64,000 bases of DNA from Bergeyella_A cardium (GCF_030012605.2 NZ_CP114055.2); one strand, 5' to 3'; counted from the first letter of the stretch, positions 24,091-32,850 are shown. Program-made: numbers and translations. The notes: generated by a model not told the origin, from the letters alone.

Positions 24091-24737
24091 ATATCAAAGA
24101 GAGGATTTTGGAAATATCTGATTACAAAGGTATTGGTAAAGAAAAATTTATTGAAAATTTTGGAATGACTTATGGGAATTTCAAAGGGAAGCAGAAATTA
24201 ACTTCTCTTAATTCTGACTTTTTAGATAAAATTTTATCTGAAATTCCTGAAATCAATGCTGAATGGCTTCTCACAGGCAAAGGTTCTATGCTTAAAGAGG
24301 AGCAAGGTAGTAATCTACCTGTTGCCACCAGAGCAGAAGAGCAAGAAGGTATCCCCCTTATTCCTACAGATGCTATGGCTGGTATAGCTAATGGAGAGAT
24401 TTCTATTTTAGAATTAGATTGTGAGAGATATGTTATCCCAATGTTTAGAGGGGCAGACTATCTTATATCTGTAAAAGGCTCGTCTATGATCCCCAAGTAT
24501 AGCTCTGGAGATGTAGTTGCCTGTAAAAGGGTTCCAATGCAAGATATTTTCTTTCAATGGAATAAGGTATATGTATTAGATACCAACCAGGGGGCTATTA
24601 TAAAAAGAGTAGCTAAATCAGAGCAGGAAGATCATATCAAGATTGTAAGTGAAAATCCTAAATACGAACCTTTTGATCTGCATTTATCCCAGATTTATGC
24701 TATTTCTATTGTTATAGGAGTGGTAAGATTAGAGTAG
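24072..24737 (+). CDS. CI-like repressor with S24/LexA autoprotease domain
   Basis: 221 aa. N-terminal HTH (about residues 5-60: RILEISDYKGIGKEKFIENFGMTYGNFKG, ending INAEWLLTGKGSML, the usual Bacteroidota phage repressor closing). S24 peptidase domain from about residue 95: cleavage-type region TDAMAGIANGE, catalytic Ser in ISVKGSSMIPKYSSGDVV, catalytic Lys in QGAIIKRV. Known: such repressors maintain lysogeny and are inactivated by RecA-stimulated self-cleavage. The predicted operators overlap its own start codon, implying autoregulation. Confidence 0.88.
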   Translation: MDKKISNIKERILEISDYKGIGKEKFIENFGMTYGNFKGKQKLTSLNSDFLDKILSEIPEINAEWLLTGKGSMLKEEQGSNLPVATRAEEQEGIPLIPTDAMAGIANGEISILELDCERYVIPMFRGADYLISVKGSSMIPKYSSGDVVACKRVPMQDIFFQWNKVYVLDTNQGAIIKRVAKSEQEDHIKIVSENPKYEPFDLHLSQIYAISIVIGVVRLE

Positions 24738-24946
24738 TACTATTCAAAATATTAATTTATACACACATCTTTTTTATATTCTCCTAATAGCACATATCCG
24801 ATAATATACTGAAAGTAAATTGATAGCATATCATTTTATTAAAATAGCTATTGCAAATAAGGTTAATTTATGAGGTTTTTTTTGCTACTTTAATGGGGTA
24901 TCTTGCTCATCTATCTTTATACGCTTCTATCTTTTTACTGCTGTTT

Positions 24947-24983
24947 GGTAATCCATTTGGTAATCCATTTGGTAATCCATTCC
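24947..24983. repeat. Triple 12-bp direct repeat GGTAATCCATTT
   Basis: Two exact copies of GGTAATCCATTT (24947-24958, 24959-24970) and a third ending ..CATTCC (24971-24983). Near the expected prophage end, it could be transposase-binding sites; alternatively it is the repeat part of a decayed coding sequence on the minus strand. Confidence 0.55.
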
Positions 24984-25069
24984 TTTTTTTTACACAAAAA
25001 TAGATTACTTCTGGGGTAGGCTTATAACTATAAATTCACTTATAGGTCAGCTCTACTTTACAACATAAG

Positions 25070-25102
25070 AAAAGCCCTAAAACGATTGTTTTAAGGCTTT
25101 TT
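25070..25102. terminator. Hairpin terminator, usable in both directions
   Basis: AAAAGCCCTAAAAC pairs with GTTTTAAGGCTTTT around GATT with one C-A mismatch. T-runs follow on + and, interrupted, on -. No intact gene directly precedes it on either strand, so its original gene may have been lost. Confidence 0.6.
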
Positions 25103-25341
25103 CGGTAGTATATACACTCTACTATATTGGTAATTTTCTATTTCATTTAGTGAGCTTTTAAATTCCCTTTAAAAAAGGTAGTAAAAAGGTAACAAAGGGT
25201 ACAATATTTACATTTCGGTACATCCATTATTTTCACCTTTTTTAGAAGAAACCATTTAATTTTCAGGTATTTTTACCTATTTTTATAACTAATTCTTTTT
25301 TTTACATTTAGTTATACCCCTATTACTAAAAGCTGCTTTAT

Positions 25342-25825
25342 TTCCTGACGCGAGGAAATTTCGCTCCAAGCGTGTGGAGTTTTACCTCTGCTCGTATAGA
25401 GGGGTACTTTTGTGTGTATTAGAATTACATTTCTTTTATAAGAACAAGAGATTTTTTAAAGATATCTCAATGCCTGTTTTTGAAGAAAAATCCGAAAAAA
25501 AGGCTAAAACCTAGCCCGAAAACAAGCAAAAATTCACCCCAAAACGACTGCCCCAACCCCCAAAAAGTACAGATTTTCACCTCCGTAAGTCGTTGGTAAA
25601 CAATCGTTATAATAGACCCGAATTTTCATACGGGAGAAAAAAAATTTTCATACGGGAGAAAATTTGACTCCGTACGGGAGAAAATTTTCCTCCTCCATAG
25701 AGAAAAAAAATTTTCGTACGATTGGAGGGAAATTTTAACACTTTTTGAATTATCTTCCTTTTATAAGAAAAGGAGATTTTTTAAAGATATCTCAATTGAG
25801 ATACTTTATCCAAAATAAAAGAGTG
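25342..25825. repeat. Dispersed intergenic repeats (also at 63284-63430)
   Basis: TTCCTGACGCGAGGA occurs at 25342-25356 and 63284-63298. A longer block around CTTTTATAAGAA...GAGATTTTTTAAAGATATCTCAA occurs at 25433-25470 and 25758-25796, and with substitutions at 63373-63418. The copy at 25758 continues with GAGATACTTTAT as does the one at 63373. Orientation is the same in all. Their span and order differ, so this is a mobile or recombining non-coding repeat family. Confidence 0.6.
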
Positions 25826-25850
25826 CCTTTGTAATAAAGACACTCTCTTT
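25811..25850 (-). terminator. Terminator of the S8 peptidase gene
   Basis: On the minus strand GAGTGTCTTT and AAAGGCACTC (25845-25836 and 25830-25821) pair with one T-G wobble around a 5-base loop, followed by TTTTATTTT. It lies about 30 bases past the peptidase stop. Confidence 0.7.
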
Positions 25851-25874
25851 TAGCTAATGGCTATTCGCTATAAG

Positions 25875-28800
25875 CTACTTGATGATGAGCTTAGCGGTTT
25901 GCTTCTCGCCTCTGTCATTAACTACTGAGAGCAGATATGCTCCTTTCGGGAAGGAAGTGAGGTCGAGCTCCGCTTGTGCAGACTTGTAATCTCCCTTAAA
26001 GACGAGCTTACCAGCCATATCATAGACTTCAGCCTTCATATGAGATACTCCTGTACCGGCATCTATGGTAAAGTGGCCATTGGACGGGTTAGGGTAAATC
26101 TTCAATGTGGAAGTCTTAGCCGCTTCGGAAGTGGAGAGGTTGGTTACCACTACCGTAGTGCTCTCTTTGTCGGACTTCACGGTACCGCTATTCTCCTCAT
26201 AAAGGGCATATACATCGTAGGTATAGGTGCCGTTGTCGGTAAGATGATCCACAAAAGAGAGGGTATTCACATCGCTGATATCGCTGAGCTTAACGCCATT
26301 TCTATGGATTTCATAGCCTTTGAGCTTAGGCTCGGTGGTAAATCCGAACTCTTTTACAGGGATTTCTTCTTTGCCCACAGGGGTTATCTGCTCGATAGCA
26401 GCGATATTAATCAGCTCCTTACCTGCTTCATAAATCGCTTTATAGTCCTTGATTTCTTCGGTGGATTTATCTGCTTTTCTATCGGTTTTGCCTGCATTAT
26501 TGTAGCCTACTTGGATATTATCGAGCGCTATTGCATAGCTCTCCTTCGGAAGAGACCTGTAATGGAACGCGATGAAGAAGTCCTTCGCCGTATGAGGCTT
26601 AATATCGATAGCCTTAGTAGCGAACTTCGACATTTTACCCGTAGTAGCTTCTTCGGTATAGATTTTATGGCCATTGGCTTTAATCTCATCTACGGACGGC
26701 ACGGTACCCCCTTGGGTAGCTTCTATGAGATAGATATCATACCTTTCCTTGTACTGGTGGAAGTAGTCAAACGCCAGTTCCTCAGCACCTGCTTTTTGCA
26801 TTGGGGTGATGAGCCAGTCGTCTGCCACTTTGTTATTCCTAGCGAAATACACTGCTATACCTTTCTTACCTGTAGACTTATAATTGGTAGAGAGTCCCCA
26901 AGTTTTACCATCTTGGTTGGCATCTATCACCGTCATATCTACTGGTACGGTAGCACCTTCAAAGTCTTCGTTATAATCTGGTCTCATAAACGGTCTCTCC
27001 CAGTTGAGGGTAAGAGTCTTCGCTGCAGTATCGAGGGAGTGATTCACCTGTCCTACCCCTTGATAGAGAGTGGTTACATTTATGAGTTTTGCTTTTTCCT
27101 TAGTGTCTGCATTATGAGGGGACTCTGCGGTAAGTGCTACGGAGTATTTACCATATTTGTTGAACTTCACAATAATGTTCTCAGAAGCAGCAGAAGTACC
27201 AGAGGTAAACTCTACATTCTCGCTTGGGGTAATTACCCAGTTGAACTTCGTAGGTACAGGATTACCCGTAGAGGTATTCTTAAAGGTAATGGTCTCGCCT
27301 TCTCCTATCTTAGTAGCGGTCTCAGTAAAGCTTGCTACTACGGGAGTATTCTGAATAGAGATATAGCTGTCCTTGGTAAGGCTACCTGTGCCCTCGCTAT
27401 TGGTAGCTTTAAGGGTTACGGTATAAAGTCCGTTTTCGGTAAGCAATACTTTCGGAGTTTTAGAATGAGCATTTGTACCGTCTTGGTAAGCGACTTTATT
27501 TGGGTTGAATGACCATTCATAAGAGGTTACAGGCTGCTGAGCGGCAGAGAAAGTTTCATTATTAAGGGTGATGACTTCATAAGAATTTGCTTTTACCCTA
27601 TCTGCTTTGAATGCGACTACTGGCTCTCCATCTGCGTGGCGAAGGACTACATCATCTACCGCTACAGCATAGCTATCGGTATCTGACTTATGATGGAAAC
27701 CGATAAAGAGCTTGTCTGCGGTACTAGGCGTTCTGAACTCATAGGAGTACTTCGCATAGGAATTGGTAAGGTCTTCCGCAGCGCTATTATCCAGCTTGGT
27801 AAGCATTGCTGTAGAAGTAGCCTCATTTCCAATAAAGACTTCGAGACTTTCTTTTTTATTCTCATCTAATTTTGCAGCATAGAATTCAAGACTGTAAAGG
27901 GTATTGGGCTTCACTTGGAATGGATTGGAGAACATCCAATCGTTCGTGGTCTTATGCCCTGGGAAATTCACTGCAACCTGAGCACCTGAGTGGGCAAATG
28001 TTCGGTCAGAATGAATCATCCAAGTCTTTTTATCATCATCTGTATCTTCTGCTGTCCAGCCTTTTTTATCAAAAGGAGACTCAAAGTCATAGGAGAAAGA
28101 AGATTTCTTCTCAGTTAAATCTACTATCGTATTATATGCCTTAGCTGTTGCCTTGTTATTAAAGGTAATCTCGTCTTCTGTGGATACTACTTCTGCTTCT
28201 ATGGTGTAGTTTGCAAAAGATTTGGAAAGATCTACGGTAATTGTCTTTTTAATGGAAGACTTACCGCTAACGGCATCAAGGCTTACCTGAGCCTCAGCAG
28301 ATTCTGTATTATCATCTGTATTGATAACCTTGTATTTGAGCACTGCACCTGCTGCAACGGATTCAGTACCCTCATTGGCTACTTCTACTTCCACAGGAGT
28401 AGCATTGGAGAAGTCCTTAGCTGGAGGGAGTTTTATTGCCTTTATAGTAAGGTCTTTCTTCACATCAAATTCTACCCCTGTAGCGATTAATGAGAAGTCT
28501 TGGCTTGCAGCATTAATCAGGGTATAAGAGCCTCCACTAATTTCATTATCTTTCAAATCTCCTTTGTGGGTAATTTTAAGAGTATAGGTCTTCCCAGCTT
28601 CTGGATTCTTGATAACGATTTGCTCTACATTATCCCTTGCATTATCTGCCTGCTGAGCAGCATTGGCAGGGTGGTCAGGGTCTAATACCCAAGGGAAGTA
28701 TTCATTAGTACCATCGGTAATCCTGATATCAAGGTCATTCACGAGTACTGACTGGCGGTTATTCAAACCCTGTGGGAGGTCTTTTCTTTCAATCACAGCA

Positions 28801-30278
28801 TCATCCCAAGCTATAGTTACCACTAATGGCTCTGTACCTTTGGCTACGAGCTGTTTTGTAATCGTTTGTTTGTTATTGAGCTTTTCTTCGGAGATTAATG
28901 AGAATTTATTTCTTAAAGAAATCACCTGAGCGGCTTTAAAATCATTAAGCAATCCCCAGCCAAACATATAGTCAGGCCCATCGTGTGGTCCAGCTTCATT
29001 TGCGGTATGTATTGCGAGGGCTTTAAGGGTAGCACTTTTCATAAACGATGAGTATAGCTTCTTGTAATGCTCCTGTAGTAGGAGTAAAGAACCTGTAACA
29101 TTAGGAGATGCCATAGAGGTACCACTCATAACAGTATAAGAAGATGAGTTTGAAGAATTGGTAGAAAATACATCTACACCAATACCTGTGATATCTGGCT
29201 TAATACGACCGTCATCCGTAGGCCCAAAAGCGGAGAAGCTCGCAACCTTTACATCGCTTGGTTGTTTATAGCCACCTGGCATTTTCTCAGCAGCGGCTAC
29301 TACGAGTATATTTTTACCCGTTGTACTGGCAGAAATACAATCAAAACCATCTGCACCACCATTGACCTCTCTTGCTTCATTGGAGCGTTTCCAAGTGTTT
29401 TGAGCAGTGCGCACAAAGTGATAAGAGCCTGGAGATGGTCCATCTCCTCTTGGGTTACCCGCTGCTTTTACAGGTAGATAGTAAGGCGCAAGCCTACTTA
29501 CCAAATCCCAAGAAGTATCTGTATCTATATATTTTCCAAAGTAGCTATCTTCGGTCTCATCATCTTCTCCTAACCAGTGCCAGCCTGGCTGACCAGAATA
29601 ACTTCCATAGACAAACCCAGCTGGTATACCATAAGAGTGGTTGGAGAGCAAGGCCCCTTCATTTGCTGCAGCATCGCTCATTTCATTAAGATCGCTATAC
29701 CAATCATACGCGTGGAGTTCTGCTTTTGGAGCCATACCTTTTGCTCGTTTGTCTATACCAGAAGCTATCATTGTACCTGCCACATGGGTAGCATGCGGGC
29801 TTGTTGTTCTTGGGTTATCTTTTTGTTTTGCTCTACCGCCAAACTCTCGGTGGCTTACGAGCGTAGCACCACCGTCCCATTCAAAGACACGCATACCATC
29901 ACCATCTAATTCATAATGGCCACCGCCTGTATTGAGCAGGTTTGCTCCCGTAGCACTAGAAGCACCTGCGTTGTAAGTGATATAATATATAGGTCTACCC
30001 TTCTGGTTAAAGCCTTGCAGCTGGAAGATTCCATTCGCAGTCTTCCCTTCAAAAGGGATATTAAGTTTCTGAGCTTTTTGTTTTAGGGCATTGATGCTAA
30101 GTGTAGATTTTTGAGTAATCCCACTGAATAGTCTCAGTTTTGCGACTTCAGTTTTTTGCTGTATTTCTTTTATTTCTTCTGCATTTTGGGCAAAAGCAGT
30201 AGTTGCAAATAAATAGCAAAGCGCTATTGGTAATTTTTTGGTGAGAAAGCCACCATTAAAAATTGTTTTTTCGTCCAT
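25875..30278 (-). CDS. Secreted S8 subtilisin-like peptidase with T9SS sorting domain
   Basis: 1467 aa. N-terminal signal-like segment KLPIALCYLFATTAFAQ (about 15-31). Subtilase domain: VFEWDGG (Asp135), PHATHVAGTM (His165), oxyanion KAAGN (Asn275), SGTSMASPN (Ser388). Then a pro-protein-convertase-like beta domain, two jelly-roll adhesin-type modules (around 720-880 and 1130-1260, each with SYAVAVDDV / SYAIALDNI), and PKD-like domains between (SYEWSFNPN; KFNWVITP). The C-terminus STLKIYPNPSNGHFTID...LPSF/Y-type ending KLIIK is a type A T9SS sorting signal. Likely secreted and anchored on the outer membrane, where it degrades proteins or acts in adhesion. Own promoter and terminator. Confidence 0.93.
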   Translation of the reverse strand: MDEKTIFNGGFLTKKLPIALCYLFATTAFAQNAEEIKEIQQKTEVAKLRLFSGITQKSTLSINALKQKAQKLNIPFEGKTANGIFQLQGFNQKGRPIYYITYNAGASSATGANLLNTGGGHYELDGDGMRVFEWDGGATLVSHREFGGRAKQKDNPRTTSPHATHVAGTMIASGIDKRAKGMAPKAELHAYDWYSDLNEMSDAAANEGALLSNHSYGIPAGFVYGSYSGQPGWHWLGEDDETEDSYFGKYIDTDTSWDLVSRLAPYYLPVKAAGNPRGDGPSPGSYHFVRTAQNTWKRSNEAREVNGGADGFDCISASTTGKNILVVAAAEKMPGGYKQPSDVKVASFSAFGPTDDGRIKPDITGIGVDVFSTNSSNSSSYTVMSGTSMASPNVTGSLLLLQEHYKKLYSSFMKSATLKALAIHTANEAGPHDGPDYMFGWGLLNDFKAAQVISLRNKFSLISEEKLNNKQTITKQLVAKGTEPLVVTIAWDDAVIERKDLPQGLNNRQSVLVNDLDIRITDGTNEYFPWVLDPDHPANAAQQADNARDNVEQIVIKNPEAGKTYTLKITHKGDLKDNEISGGSYTLINAASQDFSLIATGVEFDVKKDLTIKAIKLPPAKDFSNATPVEVEVANEGTESVAAGAVLKYKVINTDDNTESAEAQVSLDAVSGKSSIKKTITVDLSKSFANYTIEAEVVSTEDEITFNNKATAKAYNTIVDLTEKKSSFSYDFESPFDKKGWTAEDTDDDKKTWMIHSDRTFAHSGAQVAVNFPGHKTTNDWMFSNPFQVKPNTLYSLEFYAAKLDENKKESLEVFIGNEATSTAMLTKLDNSAAEDLTNSYAKYSYEFRTPSTADKLFIGFHHKSDTDSYAVAVDDVVLRHADGEPVVAFKADRVKANSYEVITLNNETFSAAQQPVTSYEWSFNPNKVAYQDGTNAHSKTPKVLLTENGLYTVTLKATNSEGTGSLTKDSYISIQNTPVVASFTETATKIGEGETITFKNTSTGNPVPTKFNWVITPSENVEFTSGTSAASENIIVKFNKYGKYSVALTAESPHNADTKEKAKLINVTTLYQGVGQVNHSLDTAAKTLTLNWERPFMRPDYNEDFEGATVPVDMTVIDANQDGKTWGLSTNYKSTGKKGIAVYFARNNKVADDWLITPMQKAGAEELAFDYFHQYKERYDIYLIEATQGGTVPSVDEIKANGHKIYTEEATTGKMSKFATKAIDIKPHTAKDFFIAFHYRSLPKESYAIALDNIQVGYNNAGKTDRKADKSTEEIKDYKAIYEAGKELINIAAIEQITPVGKEEIPVKEFGFTTEPKLKGYEIHRNGVKLSDISDVNTLSFVDHLTDNGTYTYDVYALYEENSGTVKSDKESTTVVVTNLSTSEAAKTSTLKIYPNPSNGHFTIDAGTGVSHMKAEVYDMAGKLVFKGDYKSAQAELDLTSFPKGAYLLSVVNDRGEKQTAKLIIK

Positions 30279-30306
30279 TGATAAGATTTTTAAAAATAAA
30301 ACGCCA

Positions 30307-30314
30307 CAAAACTA
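30307..30314 (-). promoter_or_regulatory. -7 box of the S8 peptidase gene
   Basis: TAGTTTTG on the minus strand matches TAnnTTTG; the predicted transcript start is about 20 bases before the ATG at 30278. No convincing -33 TTG. Confidence 0.5.
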
Positions 30315-30703
30315 CAAATATTAATGCGATGCTGCAGTATGATTTTTATCTTTTTTCTAACTAAAATTTACAAATTCCATATTTAACACTTATTCGATTT
30401 CTTTTTATTTATTCATTTAAAATAAAGCATTAAAAGCAATTCTGACGAACTTTTAAGCCCTCAACAATAATAATCAGAGGTAGAAATTCCATTTTAAAAA
30501 CCTTATTTTACTTCCTGCAAAAATGTTTTTTTCTCAATACTAAATTCCATTCGGTTTTCGTTACCAACATATTTAGCAAATAGCACCTATAACTCAATAC
30601 TCTTTACCTTATAGGCAGCCCACCCACTAAGGTGTGCAATGGAATGCATACAGTTAATTTACCTGTAACAGCTGCAATATTTATTACTTATAATGAATAT
30701 TAT

Positions 30704-30711
30704 TATATTTG
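30704..30711 (+). promoter_or_regulatory. -7 box of the DksA-like gene
   Basis: TATATTTG, exact TAnnTTTG match. Transcription would start near 30717, which rules out the in-frame upstream ATG at 30632 and selects 30734. Confidence 0.55.
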
Positions 30712-30733
30712 TCCAATTTTAAAATTTAATACG

Positions 30734-31114
30734 ATGTTAGAGAACAGACAACGCTACAGCGATGCCGATTTGCAGGAGTTCAAAGAATTGATATTAGAGA
30801 AAATAGAAAAAGCAGAAAATGACTTACATCTCATCCGCGAGAATTTCATCAACAACAAAAATAACGGTACAGATGATACCTCGCCAACCTTTAAAGCCTT
30901 TGAAGAGGGGGCAGAGACATTAGGTAAAGAACAAAATGCAATATTGGCAGGAAGGCAAGAGAAATTTATCCGAGACCTGAAAAATGCGCTCATAAGGATT
31001 GAAAACAAAACCTACGGAATATGCAGAGTAACGGGCACGCTCATCCCAAAAGAAAGACTAAGAGCTGTGCCCCACGCTACGCTAAGCATAGAGGCAAAAA
31101 ATATGCAGAAATAA
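30734..31114 (+). CDS. DksA/TraR-family regulator with degenerate zinc finger
   Basis: 126 aa from the ATG at 30734 (MLENRQRYSDADLQEFKEL). Coiled-coil N-terminus with acidic tip region (NNKNNGTDDTSPTF, about residues 40-54), then the C-terminal KTYGICRVTGTLIPKERLRAVPHATLSIEA. Known: in DksA this part is a C4 zinc finger; here only one Cys remains, as is usual in Flavobacteriia. The coiled coil would enter the RNA polymerase secondary channel, in line with a stringent-response role. lspA follows 78 bases downstream, probably in the same operon. Confidence 0.85.
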   Translation: MLENRQRYSDADLQEFKELILEKIEKAENDLHLIRENFINNKNNGTDDTSPTFKAFEEGAETLGKEQNAILAGRQEKFIRDLKNALIRIENKTYGICRVTGTLIPKERLRAVPHATLSIEAKNMQK

Positions 31115-31192
31115 CCCCCTCAAAACTATAATGAGGCTGGAGATGATTCCTAATTAATATCTCGTCTTCGCCTCATTTTCTGATTCTCATCA

Positions 31193-31837
31193 ATGAAAAA
31201 AATAGTACTTATCACTTTTCTGATTCTATTAATAGATCAGGCTTCAAAAATTTATATTAAAACACATTTTCAAATCGGGGAGAGTATTCCCGTTTTCGGT
31301 TTAGACTGGTTCCGTATGACTTTTGTAGAAAACCCTGGTATGGCATACGGCGTACATTTTGGCGGTATGATAGGAAAGTATCTCCTCGTTATCCTCCGCC
31401 TGTGCCTCATTGGAGGGATGATACATCTGTTTAGAAAATGGCTGAAAGAAGGCGCATCAAACTACCTTATTATCCCAATGGCGATGATATTTGCTGGAGC
31501 TATCGGTAATCTTATCGATGGGATGTTTTACGGATTAATCTTCGACTCGGGAACAGTCTATGATGAAGAACTCGGAAGGTGGATGGACTACGGTGGAGTA
31601 TCTCGGTTCGTACCTTTCGGGGAAGGCTATTCTTCCTTTATGAAAGGCTGTGTGGTAGATATGTGCCACTTCCCACTGGTAGATTGGGTAGCACCCGACG
31701 GCTTCCCCATCATTGGAGGAAAGCGCATAGAGTTCTTTAAATACATCTTTAATATTGCAGATTCTGCAATAACGGTAGGGGGAGTATTCCTCTTTTTATT
31801 CAGAAAGAAAGCATTTCCAAACGGCTTTGATTTATAG
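31193..31837 (+). CDS. lspA: Lipoprotein signal peptidase (signal peptidase II)
   Basis: 214 aa, four predicted membrane helices. Catalytic aspartates appear in FAGAIGNLIDGMFYG (about residues 100-114) and YIFNIADSAITVGG (about residues 183-196). Between them lies the long periplasmic insertion (about 115-175) usual in Bacteroidota LspA. It cleaves prolipoprotein signal peptides before the lipidated Cys, acting on proteins such as the OmpA and DUF lipoproteins of this window. Follows the DksA-like gene. Confidence 0.95.
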   Translation: MKKIVLITFLILLIDQASKIYIKTHFQIGESIPVFGLDWFRMTFVENPGMAYGVHFGGMIGKYLLVILRLCLIGGMIHLFRKWLKEGASNYLIIPMAMIFAGAIGNLIDGMFYGLIFDSGTVYDEELGRWMDYGGVSRFVPFGEGYSSFMKGCVVDMCHFPLVDWVAPDGFPIIGGKRIEFFKYIFNIADSAITVGGVFLFLFRKKAFPNGFDL

Positions 31838-31852
31838 AAATCAGAGCCGTTT
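31819..31852 (+). terminator. Terminator overlapping the lspA stop codon
   Basis: AAACGGCTTTGATTT (31819-31833) pairs with AAATCAGAGCCGTTT (31838-31852), one T-G wobble, around ATAG, which contains the lspA stop; CGGTTTTATT follows. The region is convergent with the gene ending at 31858. Confidence 0.6.
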
Positions 31853-31857
31853 CGGTT

Positions 31858-32850
31858 TTATTGAGCCACGAGGAGGCTACACCCTCTCACATCCGAGTGG
31901 TCTACCCTACCCAGTATCTGGAAGCTATTATCCCCAAGGTTTTTGCCCAAATCCTGAGTTGCAATAAACGAGCAGGAATGCCTGTTGGCAAGGTCAATGA
32001 TATTCACTGCTCCCGTACGCCCTTCTGAAATATAGGAAAATGGGTCTTCAAGATTTCGGATAAGGATGCGCATCCAGTTCGGAGATTTATAGACATTAGC
32101 ACCGAGAGAATATGCCTGAGAGAGCAGCTCCGTCATAGAGTATTCGGAATAGATTTTCTCCGTAAGAAATCCTTTTTTCAGGATAGCGAGAAGCTCATCT
32201 TTGGTCATTTCTTCCTTGCGACCTTTCATCCCTCCCGTTTCTATTACAACTAATTCCGAATTCTGAGCAAGGGAAAAGCCTCCATTATCATTAATAAAAT
32301 CAAGGAAATCCAAAAGGGCAAAACTCACCCCAAAGAGGATAATTTTTTTATTATTCATTCGCTTCAACAAGTCTAATAAATCCTTATGATTATAGAGAAA
32401 ATAACCATTTTCTGGCTTGCTGGACTTCTGCATTAGATAATTGACCATATAGATAAGAGAGGAGTTCTCCCGCTCCAAGTAATTGGGAAGCAATCCCAAG
32501 AAAATATAATCCTCTGGTGAGCCTATAAACTGCTCAAAAGATTGATAGATACTCTCCTCATACAGGCTGAAATCTGCAATCCAATGTCTGGAAAGTGTTT
32601 GTATATTCGTGGTACCCGATGACTGAAAATACCTATCCGCAGCTTTGCTCTTATCCAAAATCTGATGGTTTTTAAACATCTCTATCGGCAGGAAAGGGAT
32701 ATCCTCAACCTCTCGTACATCAGAGGGGGAGATTTTAAGATAATCCACAAAGTCCTTATACACCGCCACGCTATTGTACTGATAATGGAAGGTCTCCAAG
32801 CAAGCCGACTTAAAGTCTTGATCCGTTTTTATATTAAAAATATCCTGCAT
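31858..32850 (-). CDS. LuxE-like acyl-protein synthetase / acyl-transferase family protein
   Basis: 330 aa. Contains DIPFLPIEMFKNHQIL (about residues 43-58), RYFQSSGTTNIQTLSRHWI (about 72-90, AMP-binding-like SSGTT loop), KIILFGVSFALLDF (about 170-183), VVIETGGMKGRKEEMTKDE and YSMTELLSQAYS (about 237-248). These are the motifs of LuxE/acyl-activating enzymes of the AMP-ligase superfamily. Substrate is unknown; in Bacteroidota this gene typically sits beside lpxH-like or queD genes as here. It starts on the base after the LpxH-like stop codon (coupled). Confidence 0.82.
   Translation of the reverse strand: MQDIFNIKTDQDFKSACLETFHYQYNSVAVYKDFVDYLKISPSDVREVEDIPFLPIEMFKNHQILDKSKAADRYFQSSGTTNIQTLSRHWIADFSLYEESIYQSFEQFIGSPEDYIFLGLLPNYLERENSSLIYMVNYLMQKSSKPENGYFLYNHKDLLDLLKRMNNKKIILFGVSFALLDFLDFINDNGGFSLAQNSELVVIETGGMKGRKEEMTKDELLAILKKGFLTEKIYSEYSMTELLSQAYSLGANVYKSPNWMRILIRNLEDPFSYISEGRTGAVNIIDLANRHSCSFIATQDLGKNLGDNSFQILGRVDHSDVRGCSLLVAQ

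Larger units (their letters stand above)
1..24900. mobile_element. Mu-like transposable prophage (one end beyond the window)
   Basis: Seen: a DDE transposase next to a MuB-type ATPase, an S24 repressor facing the early operon, and Mu-type head genes (DUF935 portal, MuF, DUF1320, gpG-like) with a contractile tail set. Known: this combination defines Mu-like phages, which integrate by replicative transposition with short target duplications rather than into tRNA genes. The left part of the element (rest of baseplate, fibres, probably lysis) is outside the window. The right end lies somewhere between the repressor stop (24737) and the host-type repeats from about 25340; I could not fix the terminal dinucleotide, so 24900 is approximate. 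No holin or endolysin was recognised in the visible part. Confidence 0.93.
24738..25874. other. Prophage right end and repeat-rich intergenic region
   Basis: About 1.1 kb without an intact gene. It holds, in order: AT-rich sequence beyond the repressor; a triple 12-bp direct repeat (24947-24983); on the minus strand a remnant open frame through those repeats (…NGLPNGLPN…SSKKIEAYKDR, stop-bounded at both ends, no start seen); a strong hairpin (25070-25102); dispersed repeats (25342-25825); tandem CGTACGGGAG-type motifs (about 25628-25725); and the peptidase terminator (25811-25850). The prophage terminus must lie in the first part. Confidence 0.5.
30279..30733. other. Divergent intergenic region, two promoters, no gene seen
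   Basis: 455 bases, AT-rich. It contains the -7 box TAGTTTTG on the minus strand (30314-30307) for the peptidase gene and the + strand box at 30704-30711 for the DksA-like gene. Between them I see only T-rich sequence and no conserved structure. Confidence 0.6.

Noticed and set aside
24947..24983. Site-specific integrase attachment core
   Set aside because: A Mu-like element uses DDE transposition; no tyrosine or serine integrase is present. Kept as possible transposase sites.
25974..27512. 512-codon open frame on the + strand opposite the S8 peptidase gene
   Set aside because: It lies wholly antisense to a clear subtilase/T9SS gene, has no promoter or recognisable domain, and results from codon bias of the true gene.
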